A stretch of DNA of 64,000 nt, taken from positions 112,441-176,440 of the forward strand of contig NZ_CAKZJO010000049.1 in NCBI RefSeq assembly GCF_936943645.1, in the 5' to 3' direction. A program made the position numbers and the translations under genes. Numbering within the stretch: the first letter of the stretch is position 1; each line of letters begins with the position of its first letter. Positions 8,263-16,352 of the stretch are shown here, piece by piece. Source of the stretch: an uncultured Bradyrhizobium sp. GTDB taxonomy: Bacteria; Pseudomonadota; Alphaproteobacteria; Rhizobiales; Xanthobacteraceae. The notes below the pieces were generated by a model that was not told the origin of the DNA, made no database searches, and worked only from the letters and a program-made list of their open reading frames with translations.

Positions 8263-8415
8263 ATGGTCCGCATCGAATATCTCAAGCGACAGATCGCCCG
8301 CGCCGAGCGGCTGGCCAAAGCCATCCTCGACCGCCAGACCGCCGATCGGCTGCAAGCCTTCGCCGCCGAATGCCGCACCGAATTGTCGGAGCTGACGCTC
8401 AAGACCGCTGCGTGA
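8263..8415 (+). CDS. Small conserved basic/helical protein (50 aa)
   Basis: An ATG at 8263 preceded by GAAAGGTGA opens a 50-codon frame ending TGA at 8413-8415. The product starts MVRIEYLKRQIARAERLAKA and is strongly helical, alternating basic and hydrophobic residues, with one cysteine. It lies downstream of the GST gene and before an intergenic palindrome. Similar short proteins are common in Bradyrhizobium but have no assigned function. The good ribosome binding site and amphipathic composition support it as a real gene. Confidence 0.6.
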   Translation: MVRIEYLKRQIARAERLAKAILDRQTADRLQAFAAECRTELSELTLKTAA

Positions 8416-8444
8416 GGCGCGGCGGGTCCGGATGCATCGGCTAC

Positions 8445-8529
8445 GTAGGGCGGATTAGCGAAGCGTAATCCGCCACTCCATCCGATCACACAGACCTTGG
8501 CGGATTACGCTATCGCTAATCCGCCCTAC
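8445..8529. repeat. Palindromic intergenic repeat (GTAGGGCGGATTA family)
   Basis: GTAGGGCGGATTAGCGAAGC and GTAATCCGCC are matched by an opposite-strand copy ending CGCTAATCCGCCCTAC, giving a long imperfect hairpin of 85 bp between convergent genes. It may act as a transcription barrier or mRNA stabiliser. Confidence 0.75.
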
Positions 8530-8532
8530 ACT

Positions 8533-8880
8533 TCACACCAGCTTCAGCGGCGCATCGGCGACGAGGCGCAGGTCAATGTTGCCGATCAACGCCGCCCGCC
8601 GCGCCTCCGCAGCACTGATGGCATCGTCCGTCTGCCGCAGCGTCGAGACGTTCGAGCCGAGCGACACGATCCCGCCCAGCACAAGCGCAATCGATCCAAG
8701 GGCTGCGGTCTGACCAAAGCCGAATACGCCGAGCATCGTCACCAGCAGCAGCGCCGCCCCGCCTCCGATCGCGATCTTGGACGCGAGGATGTATTTGCGG
8801 CAGCGCTCGGCGATCTCGGCGAGCCGCTCGATGCGATCTTCGATGTCGGAGATTTCGTCGGTCGGGTCGTCTTCGGTCAT
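8533..8880 (-). CDS. Small two-helix membrane protein downstream of fic
   Basis: A 115-residue protein with an acidic, coiled-coil-like N terminus (TEDDPTDEISDIEDRIERLAEI) and two hydrophobic helices (about 33-53 and 58-77), then a polar tail. I do not recognise a family. The ATG at 8880 is used; a TTG at 8889 is possible. It begins 24 bases after the Fic stop codon with no strong ribosome binding site of its own, which suggests it is the third gene of the antitoxin-Fic unit and is translationally coupled. Confidence 0.65.
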   Translation of the reverse strand: MTEDDPTDEISDIEDRIERLAEIAERCRKYILASKIAIGGGAALLLVTMLGVFGFGQTAALGSIALVLGGIVSLGSNVSTLRQTDDAISAAEARRAALIGNIDLRLVADAPLKLV

Positions 8881-8904
8881 TGGATACAAGAGCTAGGAGC
8901 CTTC

Positions 8905-9576
8905 TTAGCCAGGCAGCTTACCCCCAACCGATTTATAGAATTCCGCAAGCTGGTTCGCCAGGAGTGAAGCTAGCAACTCTTCCATCTTCGAGACATCGAT
9001 CCGGCCACCGTCGCGAAAGGCCCAATCAGCCGCATCCAAGGCATCGAAATAGGGCTTTCGGTTGTCGACGATTTGATCCGGGATCGTCGGCGTCCCCGGC
9101 AAGAGTACTCCGGCCCGAATCGAAAGCACAACGTACGATACGATTCGGGAGGTGCGGCCATTACCATCTGCGAACGGATGAATCCAATTTAGCCGCCACA
9201 TGACATAAGCCGCGAGGTGGATCGGCGTACTGGCTTCCCAGTGTTCATTGACGTAATCGCACATGTCTTCAATGAGCTCGGGTACCAGATGTGCGCCGAC
9301 GGGCTCATGCTTGCTTCCCTCGATTGCAACGCCACCGGGTCGGTAGTTTCCTGCATAGGAGCTGATGCCTGCCAAAGCCTCTCGCTGCAAGCCAAGAACG
9401 AGTGAGGGACGGAGCTTGAATGAACCCCGCTCTATGGCCGCCTGGATAGCGCCAATAGCTGCATCGTACTGGCGAAACCCATTTCGAGCTTCCGCCGCCG
9501 CCTTTTCCTGAGGATCTGTAATCAACTCAGGTTCGAGCGCACGGCTATCGCGCCGTTCGCGCTCTTCGTTTGTCAT
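8905..9576 (-). CDS. Fic domain protein (AMPylase-type toxin)
   Basis: A 223-residue protein with the complete Fic motif HPFADGNGRTSR (133-144); His133, Asp137 and Arg141/Arg144 are the expected catalytic and nucleotide-binding residues. Fic enzymes transfer AMP (or related groups) to target hydroxyls; bacterial class I toxins such as VbhT and FicT modify gyrase and topoisomerase IV. No clear (S/T)xxxE(G/N) inhibitory helix is seen in this protein itself, as expected when a separate antitoxin supplies it. Its ATG overlaps the antitoxin stop (ATGA). The target here is not known. Confidence 0.88.
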   Translation of the reverse strand: MTNEERERRDSRALEPELITDPQEKAAAEARNGFRQYDAAIGAIQAAIERGSFKLRPSLVLGLQREALAGISSYAGNYRPGGVAIEGSKHEPVGAHLVPELIEDMCDYVNEHWEASTPIHLAAYVMWRLNWIHPFADGNGRTSRIVSYVVLSIRAGVLLPGTPTIPDQIVDNRKPYFDALDAADWAFRDGGRIDVSKMEELLASLLANQLAEFYKSVGGKLPG

Positions 9577-9749
9577 TTCTCTTCCTTGGCCAACTTCTCG
9601 GCCTCACGGTCCACCATTTCGCGCGTAATGAGCACATTCTCGAAATGGGTATTGCCGTACACGAAACTACGCCGCTGCTCCTCCCTGTGTTCCGGGGATG
9701 GATTGGCGGTCTTGGCAGCTTCGATGAGCTTCTTGAGAGCTTCTGTCAT
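9573..9749 (-). CDS. Antitoxin of the VbhA/FicA type, partner of Fic
   Basis: A 58-residue protein, MTEALKKLIEAAK followed by RRSFVYGNTHFENVLITREM, ending KLAKEEK. It resembles class I Fic antitoxins: short, helical and encoded immediately upstream with a 4-base overlap. The inhibitory motif (S/T)xxxE(G/N) has a best match NTHFEN, with Glu-Asn intact but Asn in place of Ser/Thr; this glutamate would displace ATP gamma-phosphate through the Fic arginine. Identification rests on position, length and this motif. The ATG at 9749 follows GGGA. Confidence 0.75.
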   Translation of the reverse strand: MTEALKKLIEAAKTANPSPEHREEQRRSFVYGNTHFENVLITREMVDREAEKLAKEEK

Positions 9750-9817
9750 GATCCCAATATAGTCGAGTCCGTTCGGAGGCACTATGCGGATTTGGTCCAA
9801 AAGCGCCTGTGAATCCC

Positions 9818-11350
9818 TCACAACGGCAAGTTGTCGTGCTTCTTCGCCGGCATTTCCGTCTTCTTGTCCTTCAGCATCGCCAGCGCCCGCGCGATGCGCT
9901 TGCGGGTCGAATGCGGCATGATGACGTCGTCGATGTAGCCGCGCTCGGCGGCGATGAAGGGTGACAGGAATCGGTCTTCGTATTCCTTGGTGCGCGCGGC
10001 GATCTTGTCGGGGTCGCCGATGTCGCTGCGGAAGATGATCTCCACCGCACCCTTGGCGCCCATCACCGCGATCTGGGCGGTCGGCCAGGCGTAGTTCATG
10101 TCGGCGCCAATTTCCTTCGACGCCATGACGTCGAAGGCGCCGCCATAAGCCTTGCGGGTGATGATGGTGACCAGCGGCACGGTGCACTGCGAATAGGCGA
10201 ACAGCAGCTTCGCGCCGTGCTTGATCAGGCCGCCATATTCCTGCGCGGTGCCCGGCAGGAAGCCCGGGACGTCGACGAAGGTGACGATCGGGATGTTGAA
10301 GGCGTCGCAGAAACGCACGAAGCGCGCGGCCTTGCGCGAGGCATCGCTGTCGAGCACGCCCGCCAGCACCATCGGCTGGTTGGCGACGAAGCCGACGGTG
10401 CGGCCCGCAATGCGGCCGAAGCCCGTGACGATGTTCTTGGCGAACATGTCGGCGATCTCGAAGAAATCGCCCTCGTCCACGACCTTCAGGATCAGCTCCT
10501 TCATGTCGTAGGGCTTGTTCGGATTGTCGGGGATCAGCGTGTCCAGGGACATGTCGACGCGGCCGATGTCGTCGAAGCTCGGCCATTCCGGCACGCCGTC
10601 AGTATTGTTGGACGGCAGGAAGTCGATCAGGCGGCGCATCTGCAGCAGCGTCTCGACGTCGTTCTCAAAGGCGCCGTCCGCGATCGAGGAACGCGTGGCG
10701 TGCACCGAGGCGCCGCCGAGCTCTTCGGCCGTGACCACCTCGTTGGTGACGGTCTTCACCACGTCGGGTCCGGTGACGAACATGTAGCTGGTGTTCTTCA
10801 CCATGAAGATGAAGTCGGTCATCGCCGGCGAATAGACGTCGCCGCCGGCGCAGGGGCCCATGATGACGGAGATCTGCGGGATCACGCCGGAGGCGAGCAC
10901 GTTGCGGCGGAACACGTAGGAATAGCCGGCGAGCGCGGCGACGCCCTCCTGGATGCGGGCGCCGCCCGCGTCATAGAGGCCGATGATGGGCGCCCTCGCC
11001 TTCATCGCCATGTCCTGCAACTTGGTGATCTTCAGCGCGTGGGTCTCGGACAGCGAGCCGCCGAACACGGTGAAATCCTTGGCGAAGACAAAGGTCTTGC
11101 GGCCGTTGACGGTGCCCCAGCCGGTGACGACGCCGTCGCCGGGGATCTTGTTCTTCTCCATGCCGAACTCGGTGGAGCGGTGCTCGACGAACATGTCGAA
11201 TTCCTCGAACGATCCCTTGTCGAGCAGCAGCTCGATGCGCTCGCGCGCGGTCAGCTTGCCGCGGGCGTGCTGCGCCTCGATGCGCTTCTCCCCGCCGCCG
11301 AGCTTGGCGCCGGCACGACGATCTTCAAGGGCGTCCAGGATGTGCTTCAT
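9818..11350 (-). CDS. pccB: Propionyl-CoA carboxylase beta chain (acyl-CoA carboxyltransferase)
   Basis: A 510-residue carboxyltransferase matching the usual PccB length. It contains both crotonase-like halves, with [17 protein letters not shown] and [16 protein letters not shown] (acyl-CoA oxyanion hole) in the first and [13 protein letters not shown] and [13 protein letters not shown] (biotin-binding half) in the second. It transfers carboxylate from biotin to propionyl-CoA to give methylmalonyl-CoA. The biotinylated alpha subunit is not nearby in this window. The ATG at 11350 follows GGGAGC and begins [12 protein letters not shown], typical of the family. A paralogous methylcrotonyl- or acetyl-CoA specificity is less likely. 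Confidence 0.9.
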   Translation of the reverse strand: MKHILDALEDRRAGAKLGGGEKRIEAQHARGKLTARERIELLLDKGSFEEFDMFVEHRSTEFGMEKNKIPGDGVVTGWGTVNGRKTFVFAKDFTVFGGSLSETHALKITKLQDMAMKARAPIIGLYDAGGARIQEGVAALAGYSYVFRRNVLASGVIPQISVIMGPCAGGDVYSPAMTDFIFMVKNTSYMFVTGPDVVKTVTNEVVTAEELGGASVHATRSSIADGAFENDVETLLQMRRLIDFLPSNNTDGVPEWPSFDDIGRVDMSLDTLIPDNPNKPYDMKELILKVVDEGDFFEIADMFAKNIVTGFGRIAGRTVGFVANQPMVLAGVLDSDASRKAARFVRFCDAFNIPIVTFVDVPGFLPGTAQEYGGLIKHGAKLLFAYSQCTVPLVTIITRKAYGGAFDVMASKEIGADMNYAWPTAQIAVMGAKGAVEIIFRSDIGDPDKIAARTKEYEDRFLSPFIAAERGYIDDVIMPHSTRKRIARALAMLKDKKTEMPAKKHDNLPL

Positions 11351-11726
11351 TTGCTCCCGCCAGTTCTTAAGCCTTAAGCGATGCGGGGGTTCTAACACGG
11401 CATTTTGCGGGGCGGGAAGCGGCTTTCGCCGTCGCAGGGCAGCCCTGACGCAGCGGGAAAGCGCAAGGAATTCCAAAGTTTTGCCGGGGAAGCCGATGAT
11501 CCGCGCCGGGCGGGCCGACGCGGCACGGTTCTGCCTGACCCACCCCCGCAAGGCCGGCTCGCCGACCAGCGCCCGATCCCGCCCGGCGCCTGCAGATTGG
11601 TGTCCCCGCCCGGTTGACCGGGCCCGCCGATTCAGGCTTGCTCCAAGGCCTTACGATCAGGCGCCGAATGTTGCGTGAGCCCAGTCGGTACGGCGGCGAT
11701 CCATCACGTCTGGCAAGCATCACGCA
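11351..11726. other. Intergenic region between divergent pccB and coiled-coil gene
   Basis: This 376-base stretch is GC-rich and carries no frame I would accept as a gene. A TTAAGCCTTAA palindrome lies about 15 bases upstream of pccB. No clear promoter, RNA gene or repeat was identified. Confidence 0.5.
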
Positions 11727-12320
11727 ATGTCCGCGACAGTCGTCCCCCTGCCGCCGAACCCGTCGTCCGAAACCGTCGATTTCCTGCGGCGCATGGCCAG
11801 CATGGTGTCGGGACGGAACGGCGAGATGCTGCTGCGCGCGGCCAGCCTGATCGAGCAGCTCGGCCAGCGGGCGATGTCCGCCGAGCGGCTCTATCACGAG
11901 GCGCAGGAGGAGAGCACGCGCAGCACCGAGCTGCGTGAGGCCGCCGAGCTCGCCTCCGATGCGATGATGAACCAGATCGAGGCACTGCGGGCCCAGCTCG
12001 CCGAGGTCACCGCGGCAGCCGCAGCCGAGCGCGCCGCCTTCGATGCCGAGCGCGGCAAGCTGATCGGCCTGATGCAGAATGCCGAGAGCCATATCGGCAA
12101 GCTGTCCACCGAGCTGGATACCTTGCGCGCCTCCGTGGACAGCTTCAACGAGACCGCGGTCTCGGTCCCGATCGAGGTGCTGCGGCTGGCGCGGACGCAG
12201 TTCGATTTCCTCTCCGCCGGCTTTGCCCGCAAGGGCGACGTGATCTCGCAGGCGATGAGCGAGATCGGCGGCTTTGCGATCGACCAGGCGCTGACGGCGA
12301 AGAAGGCCGACAAGGCCTGA
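11727..12320 (+). CDS. Hypothetical coiled-coil protein
   Basis: A 197-residue soluble protein. Residues about 55-140 form a long Ala/Glu/Gln-rich helix with heptad character (for example NQIEALRAQLAEVTAAAAAERAAF), preceded by a short MVSGRNGEMLLRAASLIEQLG helix and followed by VPIEVLRLARTQFDFLSAGFARKGDV. The phasin-like C-terminal segment could suggest granule or scaffold association, but I do not recognise a family with certainty. It is preceded by divergent pccB and followed by a secreted hydrolase. Confidence 0.7.
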   Translation: MSATVVPLPPNPSSETVDFLRRMASMVSGRNGEMLLRAASLIEQLGQRAMSAERLYHEAQEESTRSTELREAAELASDAMMNQIEALRAQLAEVTAAAAAERAAFDAERGKLIGLMQNAESHIGKLSTELDTLRASVDSFNETAVSVPIEVLRLARTQFDFLSAGFARKGDVISQAMSEIGGFAIDQALTAKKADKA

Positions 12321-12398
12321 GGCCAGCGACTGCCCGTGTCAAATTGACAGCGCGCGGCTGCGTTGTTCTACTCCCGCAAAATCACAAGGGAGGATCCG

Positions 12399-13391
12399 AT
12401 GCCGACGGCATTCCGCGTCGCTGCGACGCTCATTGCGCTCTGTGCTTCCACCATGCTCGCCCATGCGCAATCCCTGCCGAAGGAAGTCGCCACCCGCTCC
12501 GAGATCTACCCGATCCCCTCGCTCACCCTCTCCGACCAGCAATTCCTCAGCGGCGACGCCGCCGCCGGCAAGCCGGTGACGGTGGCCGGCGAATTCCGCG
12601 TCGCGCAAGGCACCGGCAAGCTCCCGGTCGTGGTGCTGATGCACGGCTCGAGCGGTGTCGGCGCCACCACCGAGGCCTGGGTGCACGCCTTCAACGCCAT
12701 GGGCATCTCGACCTTCGTGATCGACGGTTTCACCGGCCGCGGGCTGACGGTGGTCGGGCCGAACCAGGCCCTGCTCGGCCGGCTCAACCTGATCATCGAC
12801 ATCTACCGCTCGCTGGAGATCCTGGCCAAGCACCCGCGCGTCGATCTTGACCGCATCGTGCTGATGGGCTTTTCGCGCGGCGGACAGGCGACGCTCTATG
12901 CGAGCCTGGAGCGGTTCAACAAGCTCTGGAACAAGTCCGGCATCCAGTTCGCGGCCTACATTCCGTTCTATCCGGATTGCTCGACGAGCTATGTCGGAGA
13001 TAGCGAGGTCGCCGAACGCCCGATCCGCATCTTTCACGGCACGCCCGACGACTACAATCCCGTGAGGAGCTGCAAGGCCTTCGTCGAGCGGCTGAAGACG
13101 GCCGGCCGCGACGTGGTGCTGACCGAATACCCCGACAGCGCGCACGGATTCGACAGCGGCCTGCTCGGCGTCAGCACCGTTGCGGTGTCCGCGAACTCGC
13201 AGACGGTACGCAATTGCCGGATCAAGGAAGGCGACGGCGGCGTGCTGATGAACGGCGAGACCAATGCGCCCTTCACCTACAAGGATGCCTGCGTCGAGCT
13301 GAACCCCCATGTCGGCGGCAATCCGAAGACAGCCGCGGAGTCGCGCAAGGCGGTGGAGGAGTTCTTGCAGGTGTTGTTCAAGCTGGGGTGA
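12399..13391 (+). CDS. Secreted dienelactone hydrolase-like alpha/beta hydrolase
   Basis: A 330-residue protein with a signal peptide (1-24, AHAQ) and an alpha/beta-hydrolase fold. VVVLMHGSSGVG (77-88) forms the oxyanion region, GFSRGG (157-162) contains the nucleophile Ser159, and Asp218 (TPDDYN) and His249 (SAHGF) complete a plausible triad. The serine nucleophile rather than the cysteine of true dienelactone hydrolases suggests general esterase activity in the periplasm. The ATG at 12399 follows AAGGGAGGA; an upstream in-frame ATG at 12363 would disrupt the signal peptide. Confidence 0.83.
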   Translation: MPTAFRVAATLIALCASTMLAHAQSLPKEVATRSEIYPIPSLTLSDQQFLSGDAAAGKPVTVAGEFRVAQGTGKLPVVVLMHGSSGVGATTEAWVHAFNAMGISTFVIDGFTGRGLTVVGPNQALLGRLNLIIDIYRSLEILAKHPRVDLDRIVLMGFSRGGQATLYASLERFNKLWNKSGIQFAAYIPFYPDCSTSYVGDSEVAERPIRIFHGTPDDYNPVRSCKAFVERLKTAGRDVVLTEYPDSAHGFDSGLLGVSTVAVSANSQTVRNCRIKEGDGGVLMNGETNAPFTYKDACVELNPHVGGNPKTAAESRKAVEEFLQVLFKLG

Positions 13392-13414
13392 GAGGCATCG
13401 CGGCGTGCAGCGAT

Positions 13415-13510
13415 GCCGTAGGGTGGGCAAAGCGAAGCGTGCCCACGAATTGTTGCTTATGGCAGAGAGATCGTGGGCACGGCGCTGCGCGCCTTTGCCC
13501 ACCCTACGGC
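13415..13510. repeat. Palindromic intergenic repeat (GTAGGGTGGGCAAAGC family)
   Basis: GCCGTAGGGTGGGCAAAGCG and CGTGCCCACGA pair with TCGTGGGCACGGCGC and GCCTTTGCCCACCCTACGGC. The 96-bp hairpin lies between the convergent hydrolase and beta-lactamase genes. It belongs to a different family from the element at 8445 but has the same architecture. Confidence 0.78.
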
Positions 13511-13533
13511 AGCTTCCGCCTTGAGCGCCGGCG

Positions 13534-14361
13534 CTAGATCGCGCCGATCTCGGCAAGGCAGGCTTGCGTCAGCGTCATGCGCTCACCGACGAGGCGCGTC
13601 TCCCCGCAATCCATGTTGAGTGCAAACACCGTGTGCGCCTCGCCCTTCTCAGCCCAGCCGACCATCCAGCCGAGCGAGGGCTCGCCGCGCTCGGCGCCCA
13701 ACAGGCCGGACTTGGCGCGGATGACGCTGTCGCCCACCTTGGTCACCGGCAGGATGTCGGCAACGAGATCCTGGCTGCGTTTGGAGGCCGGGAGCGCACG
13801 GCGGCGTAGCCGGTCGACGAAATCGATCTGCTCGACGGGATCGATGTGCAAATTCCCGGTGAGCCAGAACTGGTCGATGCCGCCGCCGATGTCGCGATTG
13901 CCGTAGTCGAACTCGTCGACATATTTCTGCATGCGCTCTTGCCCGATCCGCCGCGCGATCTCCTGATAGACCGGTACCGCACTCACCGCGATCGCACTGC
14001 GCAGCGTGTGGTCCTTGTTCCAGGCTTCGATCGGACGCTTCACGCCGTCCCAAGGGAACACATCCTTGTCGGGATCGGTGACGACGCCCGTCTCCAGCGC
14101 GATCAGCGAGTTCGGAATCTTGAAGGTCGAGGCCGGCAGCTTGCCCTCGCCCGAGCGTTCCTTGTCGCTGGCGACGATCAGATAGTCCTCGACCTTGTAG
14201 CCGACGAAGGTGCCCGACGTGCCGAGATCGGTGAAGCGCTTTGCCAGACTGTCGCGGATCTCGTTGCGCGGTGGCGCGACATGGGCAAACGCGCGCGACG
14301 GCATGGTGGCGGCTGCGGCAAGAAGGCCGAGCGTGGAGCGGCGAGTCAGCAAGAGCAACAT
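13534..14361 (-). CDS. Class D (OXA-type) beta-lactamase
   Basis: A 275-residue protein with a signal peptide (1-26) and all class D motifs: STFK (78-81, acyl-serine Ser78 and carbamylatable Lys81), SAV (127-129), YGN (153-155), W166 in the FWLTGNL segment, and KSG (217-219). Class D enzymes hydrolyse penicillins, some also carbapenems; the spectrum cannot be read from sequence. The gene is flanked by an intergenic palindrome rather than mobile elements and its composition resembles its neighbours, so it appears to be a resident chromosomal gene. No strong ribosome binding site precedes the ATG at 14361. Confidence 0.9.
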   Translation of the reverse strand: MLLLLTRRSTLGLLAAAATMPSRAFAHVAPPRNEIRDSLAKRFTDLGTSGTFVGYKVEDYLIVASDKERSGEGKLPASTFKIPNSLIALETGVVTDPDKDVFPWDGVKRPIEAWNKDHTLRSAIAVSAVPVYQEIARRIGQERMQKYVDEFDYGNRDIGGGIDQFWLTGNLHIDPVEQIDFVDRLRRRALPASKRSQDLVADILPVTKVGDSVIRAKSGLLGAERGEPSLGWMVGWAEKGEAHTVFALNMDCGETRLVGERMTLTQACLAEIGAI

Positions 14362-14428
14362 CCGTTAAACCGTGGAATTGGCCGCGACCATGCAGCTGCC
14401 ATCATGGTGAAACGATGACAGTTGAACT

Positions 14429-14692
14429 CTACCGCCCTCGCCCGGACAGCCGCAGCACGAACACCAGCACTTCGGCGACGGCCTTGTAGAGATCCGGCGG
14501 GATCTCCTCGCCGAGCTCGACCTTGGACAACGCGCCGGCCAGGACCTCGTTTTCCTCGATCGGGATGTCGTTGGCTTTCGCAATCTCGACGATCTTCTCG
14601 CCGATCGTGCCCTTGCCCTTGGCGACCACGACGGGGGCGCCCGAGCCCTTTTCGTAGTGCAGCGCGATCGCGAGCTTGGACGGATCGCTCAT
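14429..14692 (-). CDS. FlhB-like C-terminal domain protein (EscU/YscU/FlhB family)
   Basis: An 87-residue protein homologous only to the cytoplasmic C-terminal subdomain of FlhB, the flagellar export-switch protein (KLAIALHYEKGSGAPVVVAK, then IAKANDIPIEEN and LYKAVAEVLVFVLRL). The membrane part and the autocleavage motif NPTH are absent, the NPTH position reading DPSK. Such stand-alone proteins are thought to substitute for the cleaved FlhB-CC fragment. Its ATG overlaps the stop of the FliK-like gene (ATGA), so the two are co-translated. Confidence 0.85.
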   Translation of the reverse strand: MSDPSKLAIALHYEKGSGAPVVVAKGKGTIGEKIVEIAKANDIPIEENEVLAGALSKVELGEEIPPDLYKAVAEVLVFVLRLSGRGR

Positions 14693-16299
14693 GTGGCGCG
14701 ATCCAGGAAGTGGCCGGCACGGGCCGGGGCCGGCTGCGGTGGCGTGCCGTCGCGTACCACGATATCGCCGGGCTTGAGCTCGGCCCGCATCAGGGCCTGA
14801 TTGAGCTCACCGACGCCGGCGCGGAGCTGTTGCGCGGTCGCCGGCCGCTCCGCCCACATCCGCACGAAGGTCTTGTCGCCGTTCAGCGTGATCAGCGCAT
14901 GCACCGGGCCGGCCGGCTCGACATTGAGCGTGAAGCGCGCGCGCCAGGCTTGCCTGGCGGGATCGGCGGATTCGTTGCCGCCGTCGCGCGAGATCTCGAA
15001 CTGCGCCATCGCAGTGCCTTGCGGCGTCGCAAAGGGAATCTCGAAATTCCACTGCGGCACCGTGGGATCGACGCGATGACCGCTGGCGTCGGTGCGATCA
15101 GGGAGCGATGCGACCTGGAGCAGCGTTTGCCGTGCGATTGCGGCGTCGGTCTCGTCGAGCAGGCGATGCACCGTTGCGGGGAGCGGCGTATCGGGCGCGA
15201 GCGATGGCGAGGCGATGGGCTGTGGCGCCGGCAATGCGCCACGGAACGGCGGCGGTGTCGCGCGCGCGGCGGATTCGAAGATGTGGCCGTCGGGCACGGT
15301 CTTGTTCGAGCCCGGAACGTTGCCGGTCAGGCGCGGCAGGTTTTGCGTGACCTCCTGCAGCAGGGCTGCGGCAAGGCCCGCGGACATGGTCTTGGGCATC
15401 GCGGCCTGCGATGGGCCGTCGGCGAGCGCGGCAGCGCCGGGATTGGCGTTGCGCGGCGTTTGCGGTGGTTGGGGAGCGTCGGGGCCGGATGGCGGCAACG
15501 CGGCCGGCGCGGCCTCGCCTGGGGTCTGCGCCGGCGCGGCAGCGACCTGCGGCGTCGCCGTGGCGTTCGTCGGAAGCGCGGCGGCCTGGGTCTGCGGCGC
15601 GGCGGTCTCAATCGTGGCCAGCGTCTGCCGCAACACCAGCAGCGCTGCTTTCAAATCCGGCACGGTCCCGGAGGATGGCGTCGTGCCCGCGGCGAGCGAG
15701 GCTTCGAGGAACAGACCTGATTTCTGGAAGGCGGATTCGATATCGCCGCCATCGAGGGCGGTGTTGAGCGGCGTCTGCTGCGCCAGCACGTCGAGCACCG
15801 CCTGCTTCAGCCCCGCCGGCAGATCGCTGCCGGTGACGACGGAGGCGAGATCGGCGAACAGCGGCGCCTGGCTGCCTTGCCTGGTGACGGCCTCGGCGGA
15901 GGCGACGGTGACGGCGACCTGCTCCGCCGGCGTCAACGTGGCGCGGGGCGCGTTTGCCGACGGCGCCAGCGGCGGGCTTTCCACCAGCGCAGCAGCGCGC
16001 GGCGTCAGCGTGATCTGGTCGCCGGCCGCCTCGCCCGCCCCGCTCATCACCGCGAGGCGAATGGTGCCGTCGTTCTGCGACACCGCGAGCTGAAGATTCT
16101 GCCCCGGCGTCAGCGGCACCTCCGACATCACGTCCATCGAGAGGTTGGCGATCGCGATCCGCACCAGATTGTCGGCCATCACGCTGAGGACCCTCGCGTC
16201 CACGACGCTGCCGGCCTGCAGCACGAGGTCGGGCGACGTCGCATCAGCCGCGGGGCTGGCGGCACTGACGGGAAGGATGGAGGTGACCGGCGTCGGCAT
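14689..16299 (-). CDS. FliK-like flagellar hook-length control family protein
   Basis: A 536-residue protein with an N-terminal conserved segment (LVLQAGSVVDARVLSVMADN, then VPLTPGQNLQLAVSQNDGTI), a long Ala/Pro/Gln-rich low-complexity middle (about 225-310) and a C-terminal globular domain (about 400-520, including NFEIPFATPQGTAMAQFEIS). This is the architecture of FliK-type molecular rulers, which switch export specificity by contacting FlhB. Pairing with an FlhB-C-like protein supports this. No other flagellar genes are in the window, so the pair may act on an export apparatus encoded elsewhere. Confidence 0.78.
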   Translation of the reverse strand: MPTPVTSILPVSAASPAADATSPDLVLQAGSVVDARVLSVMADNLVRIAIANLSMDVMSEVPLTPGQNLQLAVSQNDGTIRLAVMSGAGEAAGDQITLTPRAAALVESPPLAPSANAPRATLTPAEQVAVTVASAEAVTRQGSQAPLFADLASVVTGSDLPAGLKQAVLDVLAQQTPLNTALDGGDIESAFQKSGLFLEASLAAGTTPSSGTVPDLKAALLVLRQTLATIETAAPQTQAAALPTNATATPQVAAAPAQTPGEAAPAALPPSGPDAPQPPQTPRNANPGAAALADGPSQAAMPKTMSAGLAAALLQEVTQNLPRLTGNVPGSNKTVPDGHIFESAARATPPPFRGALPAPQPIASPSLAPDTPLPATVHRLLDETDAAIARQTLLQVASLPDRTDASGHRVDPTVPQWNFEIPFATPQGTAMAQFEISRDGGNESADPARQAWRARFTLNVEPAGPVHALITLNGDKTFVRMWAERPATAQQLRAGVGELNQALMRAELKPGDIVVRDGTPPQPAPARAGHFLDRAT

Positions 16300-16352
16300 C
16301 TCAGGGGACCCAAGGGAGCCCCCACCCTAACGTCGCCGTCGTAAACCTCTCG

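Noticed and set aside
9573..10586. Extended frame upstream of the Fic antitoxin reaching into pccB
   Set aside because: Only the last 58 codons are protein-like; the upstream part is out of frame with pccB and low-complexity Arg-rich sequence.
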